A stretch of 28,176 nucleotides of DNA, from contig JBIOHJ010000028.1 in NCBI GenBank assembly GCA_044448905.1, positions 1 to 28,176 of the forward strand. The letters run 5' to 3'. Origin of the DNA: JBIOHJ01 sp044448905 (GTDB lineage Bacteria; Bacteroidota; Bacteroidia; AKYH767-A; OLB10). Of the stretch, positions 1 through 6,996 are shown one piece after another. Under the pieces are notes generated by a model that did no database searches, was not told the origin of the DNA, and saw only the letters and a list, made by a program, of their open reading frames with translations. The position numbers and the translations under genes are program-made. The first letter of the stretch is position 1. Each line of letters begins with the position of its first letter.

Positions 1-43
1 CTTTGGGAGCAGGAGGTCGCAGGTTCGAATCCTGCCACCCCGA
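1..43 (+). tRNA. tRNA-Pro(TGG), 3' part only
   Basis: The window opens inside the anticodon arm. The seven-base loop TTTGGGA at positions 2-8 places the anticodon TGG at 4-6. The T arm GCAGG / TTCGAAT / CCTGC runs to position 35, the acceptor 3' strand CACCCCG is 36-42 and the discriminator A is 43. CCA is not encoded. The 5' half lies outside the window. Confidence 0.88.
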
Positions 44-61
44 CAGGAAATCAGAGATTAG

Positions 62-107
62 AAATGCAGAATTAAAAATTAAATTATGATTTTTAAGTTC
101 TGCATTT
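62..107 (+). terminator. Hairpin after tRNA-Pro
   Basis: The arm at 62-79 pairs with 89-107 with one bulge and a few mismatches, leaving a short AT loop. T-rich sequence follows (to about 130). It lies between two tRNA genes and probably ends or processes the tRNA-Pro transcript. Confidence 0.5.
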
Positions 108-133
108 TGCATTCTCATTTCTAAATTTTTTCC

Positions 134-207
134 GGTCCCGTAGCTTAACTGAATAGAGCACCTGACTACGGATCAGGAGGTTCGGGGTTTGAATCCCTGC
201 GGGATCA
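134..207 (+). tRNA. tRNA-Arg(ACG)
   Basis: Complete cloverleaf. The acceptor GGTCCCG (134-140) pairs with CGGGATC (200-206) with one G-T pair, and the discriminator is A207. The anticodon stem CCTGA/TCAGG encloses the loop CTACGGA, which gives anticodon ACG at 168-170. The T arm is CGGGG / TTTGAAT / CCCTG. No CCA is encoded. Confidence 0.95.
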
Positions 208-221
208 CATCAATTCATCTT

Positions 222-257
222 AATGCATTTTAAATCAGGAATTTAAAATGCATTTTT
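222..257 (+). terminator. Intrinsic terminator after tRNA-Arg
   Basis: A perfect 14-bp stem (222-235 with 241-254) encloses a five-base loop CAGGA and is followed by Ts. It starts 15 bases after the tRNA 3' end, so it is well placed to terminate the tRNA transcript. Confidence 0.75.
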
Positions 258-408
258 CTTTTTGGGGTAAACATAGGGTAAACATTTGCATTTTTTTGAA
301 CCTTTTCTCAATCAAAATTTCTGCAAGCATTTTTTTACAATATCTGGCACATGATTAATATCATTCCAGGCACTGACAAATTACATTTCAAAAAGTATTC
401 AGCCGAAA

Positions 409-416
409 TAGTTTTG
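409..416 (+). promoter_or_regulatory. Promoter -7 element for the DUF2892 gene
   Basis: TAGTTTTG fits the Bacteroidota -7 consensus TAnnTTTG. The likely transcript start would be near 420, downstream of the GTG (416) and at the ATG (419) alternative starts, which favours the ATG at 440. The -33 region (about 385-390) only has TTTC, a weak match. Confidence 0.4.
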
Positions 417-439
417 TGATGTTAAAAAAAATAAACATC

Positions 440-637
440 ATGAAATCAAATGCAGGAATAGCTGATCGTTTTATCAGGGTATATTTAGGAATGGTGATTG
501 CCGGAAGCGGGATTTTTTATAACAGTATTTGGGCTGTGCTCGGAATACCGGTTTTCATTTCAGGAATTGTTGGGTTTTGTCCTTTGTATTCTTTGTTAAA
601 ACTAAATACATTCGGTAAAGAAGATGCCGAAGTGTAG
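440..637 (+). CDS. DUF2892 (YgaP-like) small membrane protein
   Basis: A short protein of 65 residues from the ATG at 440. It begins with the family pattern MKsNaGiaDRfiRvylG, followed by two hydrophobic segments (about residues 17-30 and 33-50) and the sequence GFCPLYSLL, as in the DUF2892 inner-membrane domain found alone or attached to rhodanese domains (YgaP). The CPLY cysteine is typical of the family. Its biochemical role is not established. Longer starts exist at 416 (GTG) and 419 (ATG), but they lie at or before the predicted transcript start and add residues not typical of the family. The gene stands alone, 133 bases before the kinase gene. Confidence 0.8.
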   Translation: MKSNAGIADRFIRVYLGMVIAGSGIFYNSIWAVLGIPVFISGIVGFCPLYSLLKLNTFGKEDAEV

Positions 638-681
638 TCAAAGGTAAAAGTGAATTCAATTACACAGAATTATTTTGAAAA

Positions 682-720
682 TTGCGTTTCCGCAACTCGA
701 ATTGGCATTTCCGTCAATTC
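682..720 (+). promoter_or_regulatory. Two tandem palindromes upstream of the kinase gene
   Basis: TTGCG-TTTC-CGCAA at 682-695 and GAATTG-N10-CAATTC at 699-720 are both perfect inverted repeats. Their centres (688.5 and 709.5) are 21 bp apart, two helical turns. The TTG...CAA design resembles Crp/Fnr-family operators. They sit just upstream of the predicted promoter of the kinase-regulator operon. Binding by the neighbouring Crp-type regulator is an inference. Confidence 0.4.
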
Positions 721-743
721 AGTTTTTATTTTAATGTAAGGTG

Positions 744-751
744 TATCTTAG
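744..751 (+). promoter_or_regulatory. Promoter -7-like element for the kinase operon
   Basis: TATCTTAG matches TAnnTTTG at seven of eight positions. It would start transcription near 755, giving a leader of about 16 bases to the ATG at 771 and making the GTG at 741 an unlikely start. Confidence 0.35.
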
Positions 752-770
752 CGAAACAAAAAATATACTA

Positions 771-2012
771 ATGCAACGTGGGCACAAGCAACGCATGTTT
801 GAAGAATTATTCGAACATGCTACAGAAAGCATCATTGTTACTAACCAGGAGGGAGAAATACTTTTTATCAACCCGGCTACCGAACGTTTTTTCGGCTACA
901 AGCAGGAAGAACTTGTAGATAAAAAAGTGGAATATCTGATGCCTGAAAGATTTTCAAGGAAGCATGTACATCACAGAGAAAAATACCATGAAAATCCTCA
1001 TACCCGTTCTATGGGTATCGGTATGGATTTATTTGCTAAGAGAAAAGATGGTTCTGAGTTTCCGGTCGAAATTAGTCTCAGCCCGTTTACTTATGAAGAT
1101 CAAAAATTCGTTATTGCTTTCTTAATTGATATTACTAAACGAAAACAAGCGGAAGAATCTCTGCTGAAACAGCAAAAGGATCTTGAGAGCCTGGCTAAAG
1201 AATTAAAATCTACTAACGAACGCCTCGAATCAAAAGTGCAGGACCGGACAAAAGTATTAAGAGAAGCTTTGCATGAAATTGAAAAATCGAAAGAGGAATT
1301 AAGTGAAGCGTTGGAAAGAGAAAAGGAATTGAATGAATTGAAATCGCGTTTCCTTTCGATGGCATCGCACGAATTCAGAACTCCGCTCACTGCTATTCTT
1401 TCATCAGCATCATTGATTCCCGAATATCCTTCCACAGAACAGCAGGAAAAAAGAATGAAGCATGTGGAGAGAATAAAGTCAGCAGTAAATAACCTGAATG
1501 ATATCCTGAGCGATTTTCTGTCTATCAGTAAAATTGAAGAAGGAAAAGTGCTTGCTGATTTTAGAAATTTTGATCTCAATAAAATGGCAAATGAAATCAG
1601 CAATGAGATGAAAGGGCTTGCCAAGCCCGGACAGCAAATAATTCACGAACATTCAGGTGTAGGAGAAGTAAAGCTTGATCCGAAGCTTATACGCAATGTC
1701 ATTATTAATCTGGTTTCGAACGGGTTAAAATTTTCGGATGAGAATAAAAACATATGGATAAAAACCAGTGTTCAGAAAAATGGTGTACACATCGAAGTAA
1801 AGGATGAAGGGATGGGAATAAGCAATGATGATCAGAAACATTTGTTCGAACGGTTTTTCCGAGGAAATAATGCAACCAACGTACAGGGAACCGGATTGGG
1901 ATTAAATATTGTTGCGAATTATGTGGAGTTGATGAACGGTTATATCGAAATGGAAAGCGAACTGGAAAAAGGAACCACATTCAAAATTACATTCCCTAAT
2001 AATAGTAAATAG
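771..2012 (+). CDS. Soluble PAS-domain sensor histidine kinase
   Basis: Sensor kinase of 413 residues from ATG 771. Domains in order: one PAS domain (about residues 8-125) ending in the usual DITKRKQAEES; a long coiled coil (about 127-195); a HisKA dimerisation domain with H-box SMASHEFRTPL and phosphoacceptor His200; and a HATPase_c domain with N-box NLVSNGLKFS, G1 DEGMGI, F-box FERFF and G2 GTGLGL. There is no membrane segment or signal peptide, so it senses a cytoplasmic signal. The PAS domain carries MPERFSRKH...GIG...RKDGSEFPVE, close in layout to the heme PAS of FixL, with His65 in register with the FixL heme ligand. The FixL arginine after GIG is Met here, so heme binding is uncertain. 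It is followed after 59 bases by its probable partner response regulator. Confidence 0.93.
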   Translation: MQRGHKQRMFEELFEHATESIIVTNQEGEILFINPATERFFGYKQEELVDKKVEYLMPERFSRKHVHHREKYHENPHTRSMGIGMDLFAKRKDGSEFPVEISLSPFTYEDQKFVIAFLIDITKRKQAEESLLKQQKDLESLAKELKSTNERLESKVQDRTKVLREALHEIEKSKEELSEALEREKELNELKSRFLSMASHEFRTPLTAILSSASLIPEYPSTEQQEKRMKHVERIKSAVNNLNDILSDFLSISKIEEGKVLADFRNFDLNKMANEISNEMKGLAKPGQQIIHEHSGVGEVKLDPKLIRNVIINLVSNGLKFSDENKNIWIKTSVQKNGVHIEVKDEGMGISNDDQKHLFERFFRGNNATNVQGTGLGLNIVANYVELMNGYIEMESELEKGTTFKITFPNNSK

Positions 2013-2071
2013 GGTAATCATGTTAATTCGATAACCCCAATCCATAAAACAATTAAGCAATTCATTTAAAC

Positions 2072-3130
2072 ATGCAAAACATTCTACTCATAGAAGACAA
2101 CAAGGAAGTCCGCGAGAACACGGCTGAAATTTTAGAGCTTGCCGGATACAAAGTGGCAACTGCTACTGATGGAAAGAAAGGTGTGGAACAGGTAAATAAG
2201 AAAAAACCCGACCTCATCATCTGTGACATCATGATGCCTGTGCTTGACGGCTATGGCGTGCTGCACCTTCTCAGCAAAAATTCTGAAACGGCAAACATCC
2301 CTTTCATTTTTCTTACTGCAAAAGCCGAACGAAGTGACTTACGAAAAGGAATGGAAATGGGTGCCGATGATTATATCACCAAACCGTTTGATAAAATTGA
2401 ATTGCTCAATGCTGTGGAAAGCCGGTTGAAAAAACTCGATTCTATTAAAAAGGAATATGGGAAAGATATTGAAGGACTTTCGGCTTTCATCAGCGATGTG
2501 GCAGGAAAAGACGCGCTGAGGAAATTTACAGAAGGGAAAAGAATTAATTCGTACAAAAAGAAGGAAAGTATTTACATGGAAGGCAATTATCCTAATGGCA
2601 TGTATTATATCAATAAAGGCAAAGTAAAAACTTTTAAAACCCACGAGCATGGGAAAGAATTTATTATTGAACTGCTCAAGGAAGGCAATTTTTTTGGCTA
2701 TACCTCATTGCTGGAAGGAAAAATATATAATGAATCAGCCCAGGCGCTTGAAGATTCGGAGATTACTTTTATTCCGAAGGATGATTTTTATTCGCTGGTG
2801 TATAACCATCGCGAGATTTCGAAAAAGTTTTTGCACATCCTTACTCAAAACGTTACTGAGCAGCAGGAAAAGCTTTTGGAGCTTGCTTACAGCTCGGTGC
2901 GAAAACGTGTTGCCGAAGCGTTAACGATGCTTCAAATGCGCTATAAAGATGAAGGGCAGCAACCGTTCAGCATCGCCATCTCGCGCGAAGACTTAGCCAA
3001 CATTGTTGGTACAGCAACCGAATCATTAATCAGAACACTCAGCGATTTCAAAGAAGAAAAGTTAATTGAAATTAAAGAAGGAAAAATTTTTATTCTGAAC
3101 GAAGAGAAGCTGAAAAGGATGAAGAACTGA
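2072..3130 (+). CDS. Response regulator with Crp-type cNMP-binding and HTH domains
   Basis: A 352-residue regulator. Residues 1-120 are a receiver domain with the acidic pocket E8/D9, phosphoacceptor Asp52 (CDIMMP), Thr82 and Lys104 (YITKP). Residues 150-265 form a cyclic-nucleotide-binding-type beta barrel (GNYPNGMYYINKGKVKTF, LLKEGNFFGYTSLLEG). Residues 265-352 are a Crp-type winged helix with recognition region SREDLANIVGTATESLIRTL. No cysteine cluster for a 4Fe-4S centre is present, so it is not a classical FNR. It probably receives phosphate from the kinase just upstream and activates transcription. The stop codon lies two bases from the stop of nosY on the opposite strand. Control of the nos genes is suggested by position only. 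Confidence 0.92.
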   Translation: MQNILLIEDNKEVRENTAEILELAGYKVATATDGKKGVEQVNKKKPDLIICDIMMPVLDGYGVLHLLSKNSETANIPFIFLTAKAERSDLRKGMEMGADDYITKPFDKIELLNAVESRLKKLDSIKKEYGKDIEGLSAFISDVAGKDALRKFTEGKRINSYKKKESIYMEGNYPNGMYYINKGKVKTFKTHEHGKEFIIELLKEGNFFGYTSLLEGKIYNESAQALEDSEITFIPKDDFYSLVYNHREISKKFLHILTQNVTEQQEKLLELAYSSVRKRVAEALTMLQMRYKDEGQQPFSIAISREDLANIVGTATESLIRTLSDFKEEKLIEIKEGKIFILNEEKLKRMKN

Positions 3131-3132
3131 TT

Positions 3133-3900
3133 TTACAAATCTTTCTTCTTAAACTTCCTCAGGGCTATAAGCAGGGGGATAAAAATCCATAGCATCATGA
3201 TAGCAGCCGAGTACGACATGCCTGTACGCGTGCCGAAAAATTCACTGAATAACGCCCCGGTATATCCCATCAATGCGGAAATGTCCATTTTAAGGAGAAT
3301 GAGGATGCGGGCGAGGTCAACTGGATTGAGGGAACAAAATGCAATCATGGGTTTTTCCAGAGGGTAATCGCTGAACTGGAACATGATGAGAATTAGAAAC
3401 CCGTCATAAATGAGCGAGAAAAAAAGCCATATCAAAATTGCAATGCCGATACCACGCGCTTTGTCGCGGGTAATGACTGAACCGAGTATGGCAAGCGAAA
3501 CAAAAATGGCAGTGAGAATACAGCCTGTTGTCGCCATAACATAAGCTGTAGCTGAACCTTCCATCAAAATTGCAGGCAACCCGGCACCAATTGCAAACGC
3601 AATAAGTAGCGACAAACAAACGCCTGTGTAGATGCTCAGCAGCAATCGGCTTCGTTTTACCGGCTGCGCCACGAGCAGCTCGATAAATTCAGAAGAATTG
3701 TACATGTATATGGTGCTGAAGATTAAGCTGACAAGTGGGATAAGGATAAGAATGATGCTGAGCATGCTTAACAATCCTTTTGCAGGATTGTCTTCGAGAT
3801 TGAAAATGCTGAGTGATATGAGCAACAGGAAAATTGAGTACGCAACAATGATTTTGCTGCGCAAAATATCCACCATTACATATTTGATTACTTTGAGCAA
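3133..3900 (-). CDS. nosY: NosY, ABC-2 type membrane permease
   Basis: A 255-residue hydrophobic protein with about six membrane segments and the ABC-2 permease pattern (N-terminal SKIIVAYSIFLLLISL, then MYNSSEFIELLVAQPVKRSRLL, as in NosY proteins). It forms the membrane part of the NosDFY transporter, which supports assembly of the catalytic copper-sulfur (CuZ) centre of N2O reductase. It is the last gene of the nos cluster and starts 15 bases after nosF ends. The C-terminus ends with a basic RKFKKKDL tail. Assignment rests on the gene order nosD-nosF-nosY as well as the sequence. Confidence 0.9.
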   Translation of the reverse strand: MLKVIKYVMVDILRSKIIVAYSIFLLLISLSIFNLEDNPAKGLLSMLSIILILIPLVSLIFSTIYMYNSSEFIELLVAQPVKRSRLLLSIYTGVCLSLLIAFAIGAGLPAILMEGSATAYVMATTGCILTAIFVSLAILGSVITRDKARGIGIAILIWLFFSLIYDGFLILIMFQFSDYPLEKPMIAFCSLNPVDLARILILLKMDISALMGYTGALFSEFFGTRTGMSYSAAIMMLWIFIPLLIALRKFKKKDL

Positions 3901-3915
3901 GGTGTGATGAGAGGA

Positions 3916-4647
3916 TTAGTTGATTATATTTTGAAATTGAAGGTTATTTTTCATAACGGCTGCTATAGCCCGTGAAAGTTTTTCTTCACCTGTATCGGCT
4001 CGCAGATCGGAAATGTTTTTATAAAACAGCAATTTTCCTTCGTTAAGATAAATAACCTGCGAAACAAGGTCATCGAGGTCGCTGAGGATATGGGAAGAAA
4101 TTAAGATGAGCTTGCCTTTTTCTTTTTCTTTCCGGATTTTTTCTTTAAGAATTTCAGACGACACCGGGTCAAGCCCTGCTGTTGGTTCATCGAGAATGAG
4201 CACCCGGGGATGAAATAAAAATGCAAGAGACGCACTTACCTTCTGTCGTGTACCGCCCGACAGTGTGCGCATACGTTTATGCAGCATCTGATTTAATCCG
4301 AAAGACCGAATGAGTTCATTGTCAGTTTCAGCAGATGTTTTTTTCCGGAGGTCAAGCATCATTTCAAAAATTTGCCCGATGGTCATATTATCGGGATAAC
4401 GTCCGATCTGCGGCATATAGCCAATCTGCTCACGGTATTTCCAGTTGTGAAATATGCTTTGGTTGCTGAAAGAAATTTTTCCGCTCTCGGGAACAACCAT
4501 CCCGAGCAGGCATTTTATAAATGTAGTCTTACCCGAACCGTTAGGGCCGATTAAAGAAATAGTTTCACCACTGTTGCAGGTGAGCGATACATTATCAAGG
4601 GCTTTTAATTTCCCGAATGACTTGGTAACTCCTTCAGCAACTATCAT
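3916..4647 (-). CDS. nosF: NosF, ABC transporter ATPase
   Basis: A 243-residue ABC ATPase with Walker A GPNGSGKTT, the Q-loop region GYMPQIGRYPDNMTIGQ, signature LSGGTRQKVS, Walker B VLILDEPTAGLDP and switch His in ISSHILSDLDDLVSQ. The GYMPQIGRYPDN stretch is typical of NosF. It powers the NosDFY complex for CuZ maturation. The ATG overlaps the nosD stop as ATGA (4644-4647), indicating translational coupling. Cytoplasmic, membrane-associated with NosY. Confidence 0.94.
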   Translation of the reverse strand: MIVAEGVTKSFGKLKALDNVSLTCNSGETISLIGPNGSGKTTFIKCLLGMVVPESGKISFSNQSIFHNWKYREQIGYMPQIGRYPDNMTIGQIFEMMLDLRKKTSAETDNELIRSFGLNQMLHKRMRTLSGGTRQKVSASLAFLFHPRVLILDEPTAGLDPVSSEILKEKIRKEKEKGKLILISSHILSDLDDLVSQVIYLNEGKLLFYKNISDLRADTGEEKLSRAIAAVMKNNLQFQNIIN

Positions 4648-5903
4648 AACGCAAATGGTTTCATGACCGGTGAATCGTCTTTAAAATTTTCAGGAGTAAG
4701 GCTTGGAATTGCTTTTTCAGCTTTGTCCAGTAAAGCCACCATGAAGCTGCGTAATAGAATCATCGCAACAGGAATGCGCTCAACAATCATGGAATACATG
4801 CTTATCGGATGGAAGGGAACATCCCCTTTGCCGTCACGGTTTAAATCGTAGCCATCATATTTGTCCCAGTAATTATTCACAAATGTGTTCATGATAAGCG
4901 ACCCGTTTGTGGTCACATCAAATGTATTGCCTTTAAAATTATTTTTTTCAATGGTGTTGTTATCACAGCTTGCCTGGATGCGCAGTGCACAGCCGTTGTT
5001 TTCAAAATTATTCAGCAAAACGGCAATGCGGTTACTTCCTTCCATGTAAATGCCGGATGAGTTGTTTGTAAATTTATTGTTCTCCACGCGGCTGTCGGAA
5101 ATTTCTTTGAGCAGCAAGCCATACGCTGCGCTTCCCCAGTTGTCTTTGAAAATGTTGTTAATCATTTTTACATGATTGGTGTACATGACAGCTACTCCGG
5201 CACCGTTATTTTCAAAAATATTTTGAAGGTAATCGTTGTGATGCGAAAACATAAAATGCAATCCGTAACGTATATTTTTATGGCTGAAATTTTTTTGTAT
5301 TGTGGAGTTCGTTACAAATTCAAAATAAATCCCGTCACGCTGCCCGCTTACATTGTTGCTTTCAATGGTCATGCTGTCACACTTCCAGCAGTGAATACCG
5401 TTGCCGGATTGCAATTCTTCTTTACCGAATGATTGTAGGGTGTTTCCTGATGCGGTGCTTTGCTCACATCCCTGGAAATAAATTCCGAAGAACATATCAT
5501 TTAGAATATTATTCCTGATGATGACATGCTGTGAATTGTAAATCTTAATCCCTGCATAATCGTTCATGCTCGATTTGCCGCAGTTACGTAATACAAAACC
5601 TTCGACAGTAACATGTGATGACCATATGGAAATGATTTCGTATTTCTTTTCACCATCCAGCACCGGCTTGTTTATTCCGCGAAGGAGGAGCGGTTTTTTG
5701 ATAAGTATATTTTTCTCAAAATACGTTCCGGGATAAACAAGAATAGTATCATATTCCAGTGCAAGCTCCACAGATTTCTGAATGGAAATAAGTCGCGTGT
5801 TTTGTTTAACAATCCAGGTTGCACTTTCGGATAGTGCCGGGAAAAACAACACGAAGAAAAGCAGGCATATTATTTTTTGTCGAATGGATTGATGTCTTCC
5901 CAT
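4644..5903 (-). CDS. nosD: NosD, periplasmic copper-binding beta-helix protein
   Basis: A 419-residue exported protein with a signal peptide (hydrophobic residues 12-24, cleavage near ALSESA). The body is a right-handed parallel beta helix of CASH-type repeats (repeated NN-x-IxxN patterns, residues about 60-340), including the NosD-typical RDGIYFEFVTNSTIQKN, RYGLHFMFSHHNDYLQN and YGLLLKEISDSRVENN. The end holds NNYWDKYDGYDLNRDGKGDVPF, also characteristic. NosD works with NosFY in supplying the CuZ centre of NosZ. Its start lies inside the 3' end of the upstream gene (34-bp overlap). No other ATG occurs before the hydrophobic stretch, so the start is fairly secure. Confidence 0.95.
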   Translation of the reverse strand: MGRHQSIRQKIICLLFFVLFFPALSESATWIVKQNTRLISIQKSVELALEYDTILVYPGTYFEKNILIKKPLLLRGINKPVLDGEKKYEIISIWSSHVTVEGFVLRNCGKSSMNDYAGIKIYNSQHVIIRNNILNDMFFGIYFQGCEQSTASGNTLQSFGKEELQSGNGIHCWKCDSMTIESNNVSGQRDGIYFEFVTNSTIQKNFSHKNIRYGLHFMFSHHNDYLQNIFENNGAGVAVMYTNHVKMINNIFKDNWGSAAYGLLLKEISDSRVENNKFTNNSSGIYMEGSNRIAVLLNNFENNGCALRIQASCDNNTIEKNNFKGNTFDVTTNGSLIMNTFVNNYWDKYDGYDLNRDGKGDVPFHPISMYSMIVERIPVAMILLRSFMVALLDKAEKAIPSLTPENFKDDSPVMKPFAL

Positions 5904-6916
5904 GTCAGTTTTTTACCATTGAACTTTTTCATTGCTTCATCCCTTTCCTGCTCCGAATCAAAAGCCACCGTATTCCATCCCATCGGGCTGCGTAAAGATT
6001 CACTTTGAAACAAAAGTGCAATATCCGATTTAATCCATTTGTTTTTATCATTAAAGTCAGAAAAGTAAACTCCTGCAAGCTCGTTTCGCCATACGCCACC
6101 GTTTTTGAGGAATGACGCAAGACAGTGAATATCGTCAAAGCGGAATGATTTTCCTTTCGTGCTCATGCATTGCGCGGAAAATTTTTCATCCACAATATTC
6201 ATTTTACAAAAATCACAGGCATCTTTTCCATAACGGATAGCTTGTGGTTCGGTGCTGCATGATGCAAAAAACATTGCTATCAGAAAAGGTAAAGCAAAAT
6301 TGAGAGCTGTATTTGATTTCATTTTTCTATGTTTTCTAAATTCAAGAATCCAGGTGCCAACCAGCATCACACCTACTGCAACGAATATCCATCCTCCAAT
6401 ATCGGGAATGGAATACGCACCAAAGTTCAGCAGCTTTTTATACCCGATGAGTGGCGGCTGATAAGCCATGCCCGGAACTTTTATGGGCGCATCCGGATTA
6501 AGTTCATGTCCGTAATTATATTCCCACCTGTAAAAATCAGCCATGGAAACAAAAGCAATGATTAAAAACAGGGCAACTAATACATTGAAAATTTTTCTCC
6601 TGTTCAGAATCAACGTTAGAAAACCCAATGCAGCAAATCCGCCTATAATGTAAGGCAGGATTGTAAATTCTATAAAATCATCTTCATTCAATGTCCTCAT
6701 GCCGATGTAATGGTTCAACCCGTTAACAACATCCACATTTCCGCCCAGCTTGTGAGCATGGATTTTTAAAACCAATCCTTCGGGGTACTGTGGTGCCGCG
6801 AGTTCAATTTTCCAGATGGGAAAAAGTAAAACAACAATCATCATTACAGAACAGCAAGCGGTAACCGCTTTCATTAACGCTGTCATTTTCTTTGTATTTA
6901 TTTTACTGTCTTCCAT
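5870..6916 (-). CDS. nosL: Membrane protein fused in frame to NosL copper lipoprotein
   Basis: A 348-residue protein with two parts. Residues 1-198 form a membrane protein with about four hydrophobic segments (near 20-35, 85-104, 108-125, 173-192) and the sequence PQYPEGLVLKI...VNGLNHYIGM, as in a conserved but uncharacterised protein of Bacteroidota nos clusters. Residues 199-348 are a NosL copper chaperone with its own lipoprotein signal (MKSNTALNF...FFASC, lipid Cys220) and the metal motif CDFCKM (Cys234, Cys237, Met239). NosL delivers Cu(I) to NosZ. These parts are usually separate genes. Here no stop lies between them, so either this is a real fusion or NosL is also made from an internal ATG at 6322, which has an A-rich upstream region. 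It overlaps nosD by 34 bp. Confidence 0.85.
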   Translation of the reverse strand: MEDSKINTKKMTALMKAVTACCSVMMIVVLLFPIWKIELAAPQYPEGLVLKIHAHKLGGNVDVVNGLNHYIGMRTLNEDDFIEFTILPYIIGGFAALGFLTLILNRRKIFNVLVALFLIIAFVSMADFYRWEYNYGHELNPDAPIKVPGMAYQPPLIGYKKLLNFGAYSIPDIGGWIFVAVGVMLVGTWILEFRKHRKMKSNTALNFALPFLIAMFFASCSTEPQAIRYGKDACDFCKMNIVDEKFSAQCMSTKGKSFRFDDIHCLASFLKNGGVWRNELAGVYFSDFNDKNKWIKSDIALLFQSESLRSPMGWNTVAFDSEQERDEAMKKFNGKKLTWEDINPFDKK

Positions 6917-6927
6917 TTTTATTAAAT

Positions 6928-6960
6928 CAAAATTATATAATAAAAAAGGGGAATAGCAAA
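6928..6960 (-). promoter_or_regulatory. Probable promoter for nosL-nosDFY
   Basis: On the minus strand TTTG (6960-6957) is followed after 21 bases by TAATTTTG (6935-6928), matching the Bacteroidota pattern TTTG...TAnnTTTG. The start codon of the membrane-NosL gene at 6916 is about 12 bases past the -7 element, so the leader would be very short. It overlaps the nosZ terminator. Confidence 0.45.
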
Positions 6961-6975
6961 CTATGACTATTCCCC
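6942..6975 (-). terminator. Intrinsic terminator after nosZ
   Basis: Read on the minus strand, a perfect 9-bp GC-rich stem GGGGAATAG / CTATTCCCC (6975-6967 with 6956-6948) with a 10-base loop is followed directly by six Ts. It begins 22 bases after the nosZ stop. It should reduce transcription into nosL-nosDFY, so that cytochrome and NosZ are made in excess of the assembly factors. Confidence 0.8.
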
Positions 6976-6996
6976 ACTCTGCCTTGCTCTTATCCC

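Noticed and set aside
1100..1624. Long open frame on the minus strand inside the kinase gene
   Set aside because: It is antisense to a well-supported kinase coding region, has Ser/Phe-rich composition typical of a reverse-strand shadow and no domain.
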